From Brasenia schreberi (lineage: Eukaryota; Streptophyta; Magnoliopsida; Nymphaeales; Cabombaceae): a DNA stretch of 64,000 nt. Positions within the stretch are counted from its first letter, which is position 1. Every line of letters starts with the position of its first letter. Where the stretch lies: positions 11,967,001 to 12,031,000 of the forward strand of contig JAYKKT010000073.1 in the NCBI GenBank assembly GCA_036023115.1, in the 5' to 3' direction. Positions 47,185 to 59,000 of this stretch are shown here, piece by piece. The notes beneath the pieces were generated by a model. The model worked only from the letters and a program-made list of their open reading frames with translations. It searched no databases and was not told the origin of the DNA. The position numbers and the translations under genes were made by a program.

Positions 47185-50100
47185 TCAGCTCTTGCAGTCC
47201 ATGAAGCTCTCCCAGATTAATTTCAGCACTTCGTGAAGCGCCTCCTTTGTAGCTTCATCACTTCCTGGTTCCTATCATAAACGAAAAAACAGACAACACA
47301 TGAGATTTCTCCGGCACTTCCAAATATATGTTTACCTATTTCACATGGCTGCAGGTGCAAAGACCTGACAAGAACATCATGGATGCTACAGCTATATATA
47401 GGTACATACACATTATTATATATAAATTGATAATATATCATAAAACAGAAAGAAAGAATGCAGTTCTCAAGTTAATTCACCAAGAAAGTAATAATCATTC
47501 AATTCATGAAATGTCTTAGTGATGTGGCAATAAAAAGTAATTAAATAGATCGTGTTGAGTCAGATATGAAAGAAGTATGGGTGTCGAATGTTGGAGAGTT
47601 TGACATGGTTGCAGCATCCAGGTAAAAGTGCCCACGTGACATAACCTGGAGCTATCAAATGAATGCAATAAACATGATAAAGAAGAGGAAATATTATGTT
47701 AATATGCTCAAAGAACTTCATTTTAAAATCAATTCACCCTTTTCTTAATTAATATGAACTTTTCTCACAATATGTCGTTCTGCACTTACAATGGCATCAC
47801 TGCCACCACTGATTAGCCGTTTTGGTAAATAATATCCCTCAAGAAGAAAGACGGAAATAACAAGACAAATTTTCTATCATTACAATTACTATTTGGTTAA
47901 CGCTCAACTTCTTTTTGCCGTATATAGACGAGGACTCCATCAGTATCCAATTGACTTAGGCTTGTGACCAAAATATAAGCTCCAGTTTTATCTCGTAGAA
48001 TGAAAGCCTAGTAGAATCGTGGAGGTTTAGAAAATGCAAAAAGAACACAATCGTCTGTGTAGAAGGTAACCAAGAGTATGTAACAATACCAGAACTCTAC
48101 CGCATTTTGATCATAGGATGCGTCGCCATAAGGGATTAGAATAGAAGCAAAAGAACCTTACCTTCAAATGCTTGGTTAACCCCATCAACTTCATATTAAC
48201 TTCACAAGCAAGTTCCCCAAGTGAACTTCCTAAGTGGAATCTATCTGCACTCCTAAGCTTGACCCGCATCACTGGGCAGACAAAAGACTTGGAAACAATA
48301 TGAAAAGCGTCTTGTACACGAAACCTAACACCAGCAGACTCTTTCCCCAGGGGCCATCGTAGTCCACCTTTGACGTTGGAATCAATAATAGCAGACTCTA
48401 TAATCTCCATTATGCTACGTCTCTCTTCAGCCTGAGAATTTACATGGAATAAATATTAAAATAGTGACGGATAACGCCATGAATTTCACAAAAAAATGAC
48501 TCAATAGGACTTACAGTCAAGGATTCAACAATCCGCTTTGTCATCAACATAATTCTGAGATCATGGTCTTGAAAAAGACATGCCAAGTCCACCACTAAAT
48601 GTCGCAAGGGATTGGCTTCTATCTACAAAAGACAAATTTATCACCTTCTCTTAGAGAAGGGCTTAAATTTAAACCGCCTTAACTCAGAGTTTACTAGCAA
48701 ACCATAATCAAACATGACAATGCCAGCAATATGTCATGACAGTTCATTTATGCAGGCTCCTAAAATCAAATCAAAGATTGCAACTTGTATATGCTATAAG
48801 AAACATGGTGGTCTTAGATACTCTTATATGCAGATGATGCTCAATTCATATAAAGCATTTTGGATGTCTGCCATAAGTACATGTAATTGCTAGGTGATTC
48901 TTACTTTAATCAAGTAGTTTGTTTCCAATCTTCATGCTAATTACTACCAGAATGGACAAGAGAAGAGCGAACACCTTTTGCAGCTCAAGCTTTCCGTCTC
49001 CTTTTATGGTGCATTTGCAAGTAAGTGTACAATCTGGGTTGGATGTGTCTTCAATCTGAATTCAAACTTAAGAAACTAGCACCATTAAGATGCAACGATG
49101 GGCAAATATAATCAAAATATAAGATATAGTCAAACCTTCAAGACAAACCGATCTTTCTTTTCTTTTAAAGATATCCCAATATCTTGGACCACCTTATTTT
49201 CGATGGAATTCATGTATGCGTCTGTAACCACAGTATGAAAGAATCTCCTAACACCACTCTTAGGATCAAATTCATTGAGAAAGCTCTCGCTTATCTTCTT
49301 GAGGCTCATCGAGTTTTTACTGCCCTTATGAACATCAGCAAAAGATATTCAAAACTTGGAACACAAAAGCATTTAAAACTTTAGATCATATAATCATTGC
49401 TCGTATAACTCATTTTGATAAAAGATAACATGAGCAACCAATAAAGGATCACAAACCCTACCGAGTACCAACCAACAAACAAAAGATGGTCATGGCCCGT
49501 CTATTACCCTCCTCTTCTGCCATTGTCTATTGGTAGCTTTGTTAACTTCCTAAATGTTGGATTACAAACAGTTTTTTATTTTAGAGAATTAAATATACCC
49601 TTACATTTATGCACATGCAGGGATTGATACCAAGCCTCCAGAAGGCTAGAACTTGTATGTTCATCTAAAATTTTGCACGCATCCTTTTCAATATCCATCA
49701 ATACTTCCATACTGGATGAATCTAAAGGTTTATATAGCAGACGATTTAACTCCATCAATTTCAACAAAACAAGGCAACACTAGAAAAAGTAAATAGAAGT
49801 TACCCATGAAAAAGGACCTTCCCAATACGGGCAACAAACACAGGCTTCAACGTAGAAGATTTATCATCTTCAATCAGATTTCTAACAATCTTTAAGGCCA
49901 TAAGGACATCGGACTGTATCTTTTCTGCCACATACAACCATCCCTCCACGCGAGAACAAGTGACGGTTCCAATATGACCTACAACAACCAATTCTTGATT
50001 GCTCAACTCATTGTCCATAAGAAATTGGAAACATGCAATCAACTTATCAGTTTCAAAGCAAGAACCTGTTGGTTGGTCAATGTTGCGCAAAGCATAGCTC

Positions 50101-50336
50101 TTTTTGCCCTTCCTGTATTCATCATCTACGAATTCATAAGGTTCCAAGATAACTGAACAAGGAAACTCCCCATTTTCCATTACCCCGACTGGAAAACACC
50201 TAATGATGGAGTTCTCTGTGTACTTAATTTCCCTTTTGAGCTTCGTTTGCATATTGAAATTAGGAGAAAGAGAATCAGGATGCAATTCTTTCTCCTGTAC
50301 TTTCAAACTTCTTTTATGTGGTGGTACATAAGCCAT
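47185..50336 (-). CDS. Plant-specific MAYVPPHKR-type protein of unknown function (420 aa)
   Basis: Six coding exons on the minus strand: 50353-49804 (ATG at 50336), 49319-49136, 49055-48975, 48622-48515, 48431-48162, 47271-47185. All have GT-AG borders and phases that close to 421 codons with the stop. The N-terminus MAYVPPHKR, the segment VARIGKVLFHG, the Cys-containing CTLTCKCTIKGD, VKGGLRWPLGKE and the C-terminal LKLIWESFMDCKS match a conserved plant protein family that I remember as carrying a DUF (possibly DUF7903; name from memory, unsure). No catalytic motif, signal peptide or membrane segment. The MAYxPPHKR start is the family start, so the longer upstream open frame is rejected. A non-coding first exon lies at about 51125-51027. 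Intact, with no stops. Confidence 0.85.
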
Positions 50337-51026
50337 AGCAAGCACCAACTGCCCTGAAAAGAATATAACATGCCCGATAATCAACATGAAGAGAAACATC
50401 GAAACATCCACGGACTTACACAATGGTAAAAATCAACAATAAATTAATATCGGAATGAGAAATCAATTACAAAAGCATCAAATTCGTCTTCCTCTTTTCT
50501 GAATCTTGCCACCGAATACAGAAAGGATCTGAAACGTATAATTATTTCAACGCACAACATCAACGCCATAAAGAAACGAACGAAAACCTTCTTCCCATAT
50601 TTCACAATCTCGATTGTACAGGACCGACGAATTATCACCATTATAACGAAAACACAACACATAAGTCAAAATTATGCACAGCACCTTGAAGCCATCGCAG
50701 TTAGAGCCTACAACCGAAACTACATGCTGAAAAAGATAAGAGCGGAATAGTCCTTTAATCTAGAGAGGACAAGACCGGCTTCATCTAAACCAGGAAAATG
50801 CCAATAGCTTCCAATTCATGAGATAGAGAACCATCCAAAACAACAACGGGAATCAGAACTATCTACGCGCTCGCGCACGCACACACAGATCTAAACAACA
50901 GGTTCATCTGAAGAGAGAGAAAACAGTAGCTTCATCCTACCAATAAACAAAAACCCAGAATACAAAGAATTCTGTGAAGACACGCGGAGGGACGGAGAGA
51001 GAGAAGGGGCGTTGTCTTCCTCTTAC

Positions 51027-51125
51027 CTCTTCGAGAAACTCTCTGCGCTTTCCGCCCAGCGTCGGCGGCCACTTTCTGGCCCACGTCTCCTTCATGGAAA
51101 CTCGCTCCACTTTTGCAAAGTACAC
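51027..51125 (-). other. Non-coding 5' exon of the MAYVPPHKR gene, with an upstream ATG
   Basis: Ends CTCGAAGAG at donor GTAAGAGG (51026). The matching acceptor TTTTCAG ends at 50354, 17 bp before the start codon. It contains an ATG (near 51,095) whose frame, after splicing, overlaps the main start out of frame, so it would be an overlapping upstream ORF. Intron 50,354-51,026 holds nothing else. Confidence 0.55.
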
Positions 51126-51537
51126 TTTAAATAATTTAAGTATTTAAAGATGAGCTCGGCCAGTCAGCCAATACGGCGGGAAATTAATTAAAATGTAAGT
51201 CGGGCCACATTCTATATGGGTCTCTAAAATGTCTTCTCAGTCTGTGGCCTTTTTCCACATTGAAGAGTACCTTGATTCATTTTCTGTTTTGGAATGGAAT
51301 TCACATCGTGAAGATCTCTGTATGCTCATAGGTGTCTGCGTAACCACATGTCAATTAGAAATAAGACTCATAACTATTTGGCTCGTTTATATTTTTAATA
51401 TCTTCAAATGATATTGAGTACTTCTAGCGGCGTGTATATTAAACGATGGCTTTAAATTAAGAAAGAAAAAAATAAGACTATATAAACTTAACGATTCACG
51501 AATAATTCGATTGTACCAAATGATAAACAAAAATGTA
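51126..51537. other. Upstream region of the MAYVPPHKR gene
   Basis: Probable promoter side of the gene. No clear TATA box chosen. No other feature. Confidence 0.35.
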
Positions 51538-51542
51538 TCTAT
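51538..51542. repeat. Target site duplication TCTAT, left of copia D
   Basis: Repeated exactly at 53610-53614 after the 3' LTR. Confidence 0.8.
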
Positions 51543-52011
51543 TATAAGTAGTGGATGGCCACTCTCGTCCCCATTACTAACAACGATCATTAAATGCGAG
51601 AAAAATGGCCCTCTTCTAGAATTTTATGAGATCATATTATTTCGAAAATCAAACGTTCTTAAAACTTATTTTCTATTTTTGAAAAGTACACATGCATCTC
51701 CTATAAAGTAAAATGGTTGTTAAAAGGAAAGCGTAGAGAGAAAAACTCGAAAGATGGAAAAGTCATGTATAAATATAAAGAACTATACAGAAAGTAATGA
51801 GACAGTTATTCATACTTACATTCTTCTGAGAAAACCATCAGTGGGTAACCTAGAAAATAATATATACTCTGTCTTGTTCCTATTCCTTTTACATTACAGG
51901 AAATACAAAAAGCAAAAGAAACTAGAAGTAGAACCGAGGGAGATCACAGTCAACTTTCGCTCACCACAACCGAACCACAAATGACTTTGATGATCATTGG
52001 CTACCCCAACA
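51543..52011 (+). repeat. 5' LTR of copia D (469 bp)
   Basis: Starts TATAAGTAGTGG (first TGT mutated to TAT) and ends CTACCCCAACA. Compare 53138-53609. Confidence 0.8.
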
Positions 52012-52184
52012 TCTGGTATTAGAGTCTGTTGAAACTCTACGGCAAACTCCAAAAAAACTCTCTAATTATTGTCTCTGTAAAAGTTTAAAAGAAAAATTAC
52101 TTGTACAATTTGCATGTCTAAATTGGCAAAGACTGAAAAATTAAATTGCTTAAATTTCTAAATTTGAAAAAGAAGAATACTACT

Positions 52185-52947
52185 GGCATTAACTTTATAC
52201 GGAGTTGACTATGTATTGAAGAAAACAATTTTACCTCCTACACCAATTGCAATAAATGAGGAAAATGAGACGATAAGCCTAATGTTCCTTATGCACAAGC
52301 TGTGGACAATCTGATGTATGTTATGTTGTGCACAAAACCTGATATCAACTTTGTTGCTGGTTTTGCAAGTAGATATCAAAGTGATCTTAGATGACAACAT
52401 TGGATAGATGTGAAGAGGATTCTAAGATATCTTAAATGAACAAAAGACTTGAAATTTTGTTTTCAAGTAGATGAACTTAAAGTGATAGGATACTAAGATG
52501 TTGACTTTGCTAGGAGCAAAGATAACAGCAAATCAACCTCATGACAAATATTTTTATTTAGAGGTGGTGTAGTTTTTTGGGCATGAAAGAAACAAGGTTG
52601 TGTAGTGTTGCATACACAAAAGACTGAGTATGTTGTTTGTAATATGGTTGTTACTAGTGTCGTTTGGATAAGTCGTTTCATACGTGATTTGAAGCTAGAT
52701 ATAGCCAATGAGTCAGTTGTTATATATTGTGACAACAATGCAACAATTACTTTTATTAATAGTGGAGCTGATAGCTCACGAAGCAAGTATAATGGTTAAA
52801 TATCACTATGTTCATGATATGCTCAAAAGAAATGAAATGACTATATGTTATATGACAACTGTTGATTTGTTGGATGACCAAACAAAAGGCATTTCAGAAG
52901 AATTGTTTATTAAGCATTTAACCCATATGGGGTTGAGATATGCCTAG
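52185..52947 (+). pseudogene. Copia D reverse transcriptase end / RNase H remnant
   Basis: Readable as YAQAVDNLMYVMLCTKPDI, WIDVKRILRYLK, ARSKDNSKSTS, TQKTEYVVCNMVV, VVIYCDNNATI and KGISEELFIKHLTHMGLR across shifted frames. At least five stops. These are standard copia RNase H landmarks. Confidence 0.75.
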
Positions 52948-53137
52948 TGTGTAAGTATAGTGAATACACTTTGTTGTGAGTTGTGTTGGAAAAACACATT
53001 GCTTGTGAAAAACCACATAATGGATGTAAGTTGTAATTTAATTGCAACAAGAAAAAATGATACAACTTGGTAAACCCTAAAGCAGGGGGAGGAAAACCAT
53101 TGTATCAAAAGATTGGCTCTAGTTGCCAAGTGGGAAA

Positions 53138-53609
53138 TGTAAGTAGTGGATGATCACTCTCAGCCTCATTACTAATAACGACCATGAAATACGGGAAGAA
53201 GATTCCTCTTCCCAGATTTTATGAGATCATATTATTTCAAAAATCAAACATCCATAAAACTGGTTTTTTGTTTTTGAAAAGTATACATGCATCTCCAGGA
53301 TAAAGTAAAATGGTTGTTAAAAAGGAAAACCCATAGAGGAAAGCTCGAAAGATGTAAAAGTCATGTATAAATACAAAAACTATATAGAAAGTAATAAGAC
53401 AGTGATTCATACTTACATTTTTTTGAGAAAACGCTCTGCGGATAACCTAGAAAATAATATACAGTATGTCTTGTTCCTATTCCTTTTACATTATAGGAAA
53501 TATAGAAAGCAAAAGAAACTAGAAGCAGAACCGAGGGAGATCACAGTCGACTTTCATTGCACCATAATCGAACCACAGACGGCTTCGGCGATCATTGGCT
53601 ACCCCAACA
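53138..53609 (+). repeat. 3' LTR of copia D (472 bp)
   Basis: Starts TGTAAGTAGTGG and ends CTACCCCAACA. It differs from the 5' LTR at a modest number of positions by eye. Confidence 0.8.
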
Positions 53610-53614
53610 TCTAT
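53610..53614. repeat. Target site duplication TCTAT, right of copia D
   Basis: Exact partner of 51538-51542. Confidence 0.8.
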
Positions 53615-53805
53615 ATGCGCTACTTAAAAGGTTAACCAAAACCAGCCCATATTACGTATCGAGGGAGTGAAATAAATGATTTTCTAATCATTAATGTGCT
53701 TTATATCTGGTTAATTAAGAAAAGCAAACAATCGTTGATGACAACATTTCATTTCCAAAATTTTCATATGCGCACACACTCGCATAATGTGTGTGTACAT
53801 CTATG

Positions 53806-54200
53806 TGTGTATATATATAAACTGGATTATGCCCATATGAGATATGCTCACTTATTACTTTTCGATGGTAAAAGTATAATTTAATATTTTTAAGAGTTTT
53901 TGAAAATATATTAAAAGTGATATTATTACACTCATGCCCTAAAAAAAATAGTCATACATGAGTGGGGAATATCAGTGGTGGATAACATCCAATTATTTAT
54001 ATATATAAGATCTTATCCATCTCTAACATGTTCACTCATTTCTTTTTGGTGACATAAATATAATTCAATTTCATTAATTTTTTTTAAAATATACAAACAT
54101 AATATAATTATACTCATACACCATAAAGAATGTTTAGACATGAGCGAGTAATTGGTGTGCATAATCCAATCACTCACTCTCAATACCAATATAGAAGATG
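53806..54200. repeat. AT-rich dispersed repeat, two tandem copies
   Basis: Copies at about 53,806-53,998 and 53,999-54,200, head to tail, related to 46,076-46,300. A shorter related piece (GATCCTGCCCACCT, twice) lies at 54,330-54,410. Confidence 0.4.
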
Positions 54201-55269
54201 ATAGGAGAGACACACTTAAGGTTGTTTCATCATTTGCATTGCTAGTTGTCCACATTGTACACAACTATTGAACATGAAAATAGGAATGGGCATGTATATA
54301 TACATATACATACATATATATATATATATGAGTGATCCTGCCCACCTTTGACATGCCTACTTATATTGATCCATTGATCTTCGATGATATCAATATATGA
54401 GATCCTGCCCACCTTGTTTCACTATATGGACGTAGAAGGCTATCTACATCATTTTCTATCAAAACAATGAATTGGAGTTCGTTTTTTCAGTTGATTTTTT
54501 GAAAACCAAAACCAAAAGGGGTGCAAAAGTTTTTTACAATTTTTAGAGCCAATTCGAAGTAGTTTTATCGATTTATCAAGGTATGTTCTTTATTTTGTGT
54601 TGCTCTATCGATTTTCATTTATTGCTATAGATTTTTAATTATTTTTTAATTCTAGAAAAACACAACAATTTTTGATGTCTCACATTAGGGAGACGAGGCC
54701 TAAACGGATCTCTCTCTTTAGGGACGCAGATTACGAGCATGTCTTCTAATATGCAACTTTATTAATTAACTTTTTTTAATATGCAAATATGACTGATAGA
54801 ACACCAGTATGAGTATCTAATGTCACCCCTTCATTTAGGAGATGTAATGTTGTGGTGTATGAAAAATGACCACAAGATGACAATGAGGAGAATATGAAGC
54901 CAACCCTTCATGATATGAGGATGGTACATCATCCTCAAATGATGAAATCGATAGGATGAGAGATGTCTTGTTCTATAGGAATTACTTTTGAGCTTTGAAG
55001 GTCATATTGCATATAATATTTGGGATGAACATGTACATTTAAACATATCAGTCAAAATTGTTTAAAAATATTCTGTATTATAATATATTATATAAATATA
55101 CAATTATGGGTAATATGAAAAGTCATAACAACTCGTACACAGTATACGGTGGGTAGAGTTTGGTCAGTGAAAAACATAGATGTGAGGTAAAGAAATTGGG
55201 TTGAGCTTGCAGACCGTAGTGGGTTGATTGGACAGGAGGCGTTATTGTACCGAGGTGATAGATCAGGCA
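54201..55269. other. AT-rich sequence upstream of the PMD pseudogene
   Basis: Contains (AT)n at 54,316-54,330. A short stretch near 54,690 (ETRPKRISLFRDADYEHV) may be an earlier exon of the plant mobile domain pseudogene. Otherwise nothing recognised. Confidence 0.35.
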
Positions 55270-56013
55270 TTGGTAATTACTTTCATCGAGCACTCGCAAC
55301 CAGATGTTCATGATGTTCATAGGTGAGATGATTATCATACTTCACGATGTTCATGAGTTACTTAGTCTTTCAATGGGGCAACTAGTTGCCTTAACAAAGG
55401 AGATGATAGTTAGAAGTAGTAAAGAAATTCTAGGTGATACGTTGGGAATGTGCATTGATTAAGTTGTTTGTAAGATTAAGTTTGAGGTTATTAAGTTTGA
55501 AGTGCTACGAACTAATTTTGTTAGGAGAAGAGCGAACAATGAAAATAAAAATCTATGTTATTTATTGAATCAACTAGAGTGCACCATATATTAAGATAAG
55601 TAGAGATAGGGTGCCTGTAACACTTGTGAATCTATTGACACAAAATTATAGAAAGGTTGACAATTATGCTTAAGGTACAACTACACTGTTGTATTTATAC
55701 AAACAACTAAGAAAGGCATCGCGAATAAAAGAATAACAATTTAGTTGATATACTTTTTTGGTTCAGGTAAAACTTTTATTATTATTACTTTCGTTAGTAG
55801 CTTCTACCAAAATAAAAATGTATATATTTTATTTATAGACATGGATTTATGAGTACTTCCCAGCCTTCAGAGTCACTAAGTGACCTGAATGGAAGATAAA
55901 GAGCCACGCATAAGTCGATGGATAGGTAGTGTGTGTCACATACAATCTCATGTTGATCAGCTAACTCAATATCATACGCAGTTGGATTTGATGTATGCAG
56001 ACCAAGTATTTTG
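55270..56013 (+). pseudogene. Plant mobile domain (aminotransferase-like) pseudogene
   Basis: Readable with stops as IILHDVHELLSLSMG, CYLLNQLECTIY, VPVTLVNLLT-like sequence, YA(stop)GTTTLLYLYKQLRKAS up to a donor GTAAAAC at about 55,767, then after acceptor TAG (55836-55838) TWIYEYFPAFRVTK, stop, and a tail ending ADQVF with a stop where Trp is usual. The order fits plant mobile domain proteins, found in MULE-like transposons and in host genes of the MAIL1/MAIN type. Many stops and a 1-base deletion near 55,890, so inactive. Confidence 0.6.
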
Positions 56014-59000
56014 AATGTTCAATATTCATATGTTATATTCATATATTATGCATGCTTACTTGCTATGTTTGCAATGCAGATTAATTTACAACATAAAGTT
56101 AAGCAAAATACCTAGATGGTAATGCATAAAAACTATTGAGATATCACAGATGCATTTACTACATAAATGTTGTAGACCCTTACATGCCAAATCGAGTGGT
56201 TTGTTAGTTTGGTCGGTATCAAGGAATCTTGATAGTAGCGATAAGACCTTTCATTGCAAAGAGGACTATGAAGCCATACACATATAAGATACAATAAGAA
56301 CCATATTATGCAATATGAGAATCTCAATACTCATATTATTTTGAGCTTAAGCATTTTGGAGTCCCAACATTATACTCATACGAGTGTGAGCAATTATACA
56401 TGGAGTGATATACCGAAAGGATACACTAATTTATTATATGAGATTTTAGCACTTAGCTATGTCCTGCTCGACCTATTGTAATTAGGCAAAGTGATAGATA
56501 CATCTATATATGTATAGATAAACAAATGATTGTAATTATATTAGCGGTTTTTTCTTTTTACTTTATTAAAATTAACTTTCTTATAGTTGCTATATTTAGT
56601 CATTGGCCTCGATATCATGTATAATATTGTTTCTTGATCCTCTCAATTATAGATATAAGTCGACACATTCTTCAACAGTAACTGACCAACTTCCAACACT
56701 TTCATTGTCATCCAATACTAACTAAGACAGTTCATCTCTCATATAAGGAATATGTTGAATACCAACATTAATACCACGATCCTCTATAAAAATTTATACA
56801 TATATGTGATGTATGCATGCCACCTCTTTTAAGCACTATCCACGAGCTTTACACCACCACTCATCTCCTTGTCTTGAAAGCGCACAAATGACTCTATACC
56901 CATAATTTCCATCTTCAATCACATTTACCTAAGTATTTACGAAGATGTCCATAAACCGTGGTATTGTCGCCTCATAAGTGGGTTCAAGTAAAGTTGGTTT
57001 GAAATGTTTTTTTCAATGGTAAAGAGAGGATCCCAACAGCCCAAAGAGGATCACCCCATCCCAAGAGAAGCATTGCATCCTCGACCACGTGTACGACCAT
57101 GTCTTCCTATACATGAGGTGATCCTACCTGCATGCTCCCAAGCCGACAAGTCTCGTATGGTGGATTGATTAGATGGTCTCTCTTTGGGACAATGAATTAA
57201 TGGCTCATGTAAGTTATTGTACTCATAGCTCATTCGTTCATCCATCTTAATAAGTTTCTCGTATTGTGGATGATTTCATAACTTCTAGCAAATGATCTCT
57301 ATAAATGTCACTTCGTCCTGTCCTTCACCGACAATAACCATGGTATCTTCCTACACATCTACATATTTCTCAAGGTGAAAAATGTGCATGCAAGGAGTTC
57401 ATTGGTACCTCAACGATAGATTTGACACAATTTAGAAACAATCATATTTATTGATAGAATTACATATTATATAATTGAATAAGTCATTTAAGGAATCAAG
57501 AACTCTAATTGTGTATTACGTTAATGTGACAGAAGAGCTTATTGCAAACCTTCAACGAAGGGTATCACAATGCACTCTTGAACTTACTATGAAAGAGTAC
57601 ACTAAGTTGGTAGGTTCAGATATAGGAACATGTCGGTGTAATTTCCATCGTTCACATGGTTCACCTCGTGCTCATGTGCTCAACCCACTGCTTAAATATT
57701 ATTATTTTTTAAAAATCTTTCTCAAATGGTTTAAAAATGATAAGATTTGAAGTTAAACAATGAAAATACAATGATCTTAGTAAAAAACAATATTTTAAAA
57801 TAAAATAAACCTTGAGATAATGGACGAATCAATCATCTCTTCGATTTTCCTTTCATTCCTTGTTGTTTCTTGATTTTTTTTATTCCAATTCACTTCGTAA
57901 CTAACTAATCAATGATGTTTGGTTGTAAATAACCACGTAAAAGTTAATAATCAATGAAAATCAGCCGCCAAGAGAACAAAAGAAAGGTGGCCAGAATTTT
58001 GCAAATGGGGGTATTTTTGATATTTACAAAAAAATGAGGTTTGTGAATAGTAAAGGAGGTGTGCATATGAATAATAATAACAACTAGGACTTTTCCCATA
58101 CTACATGGGTTGACTACATAGATTCTTTGTTTCCATAGAGCCCTATCATGTGCCATGCTAGCAGTTGACTTAATATAAACTAGATCATTCTTCATTGTTT
58201 CTTTCTAACACTTTGTGGTCATCCTCATGCTCTTTTACCATTTTCACAATGTAGTTTTTCATATCTTCTTATGTTAGTATCCTTTGTCGTTTTCTACTTG
58301 TCAAAAAAATCTTAAACTACTTTCTCTCATTTTACTCTCTGTTGGTGCTACTTCCAATTTGATTATAATAACCTCATTATGTATACAAACTTTTCTTGTG
58401 TAACCTTTCATCCATCTCAACATCTTCATTTCTACTATGGATATCTTTTGCACATGTTAATGGTTAACTGCCCAACACTCAAAATCATAAAACATAGCAG
58501 ATCTAGTTAGTACTCTATAATATTTACATTTTAACATTAATGATATCTTCTTATCACAAAAATACCTTATGCTACTCTCTATTTTAACCAACCCGCATTA
58601 ATTCTATGCGTGACTTCTCCATCAATTCTTTCATTACTATTAAAAATTGACCTTAGGTATTTAAAATTTTTCTTTTGGAGGATCAGATGTGTGCCAATTT
58701 TAATTTCTATATCATCTTAAGTAACCAAATGATCAAACTTACATTTCATATATTTTGTCTTTATTCTAATAAGTCGGAAACCTTTACTTTTTGATGTTTC
58801 TCTCCATAGTTCAAATTTTCTATTAACTTTTTCCTTAGACTCCACTAACACAATGTCATCAGTAAATAACGTACACCAATGTACTTCATCTTAAATATGT
58901 TTTGTTAAGTCATCAATCACCATTATGAATAAGTATGAACTTAAAGTTAATAATTGATATAATCCAATATTAACCTCAAAGGAGTTTGCCATTTTTTCAT

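Larger units (their letters stand above)
51543..53609 (+). mobile_element. Copia retrotransposon D, internally deleted (2.07 kb)
   Basis: Both LTRs, a primer site (TGGTATTAGAGTC at 52014-52026), an RNase H remnant and a polypurine-like AAGTGGGAAA before the 3' LTR are present, with a perfect 5-bp target duplication. The interior is only 1.1 kb: gag, protease, integrase and most of the reverse transcriptase are gone. Confidence 0.85.

Noticed and set aside
49576..49767. Possible extra exon of the MAYVPPHKR gene
   Set aside because: Splicing 49,804 directly to 49,319 keeps phase and gives family-like sequence (HGKNSMSLKK). This segment then lies inside the intron.
50337..50423. N-terminal extension with a hydrophobic segment before MAYVPPHKR
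   Set aside because: It lies upstream of a clear 3' splice site (TTTTCAG ending at 50354), so it is intron, not a signal peptide.
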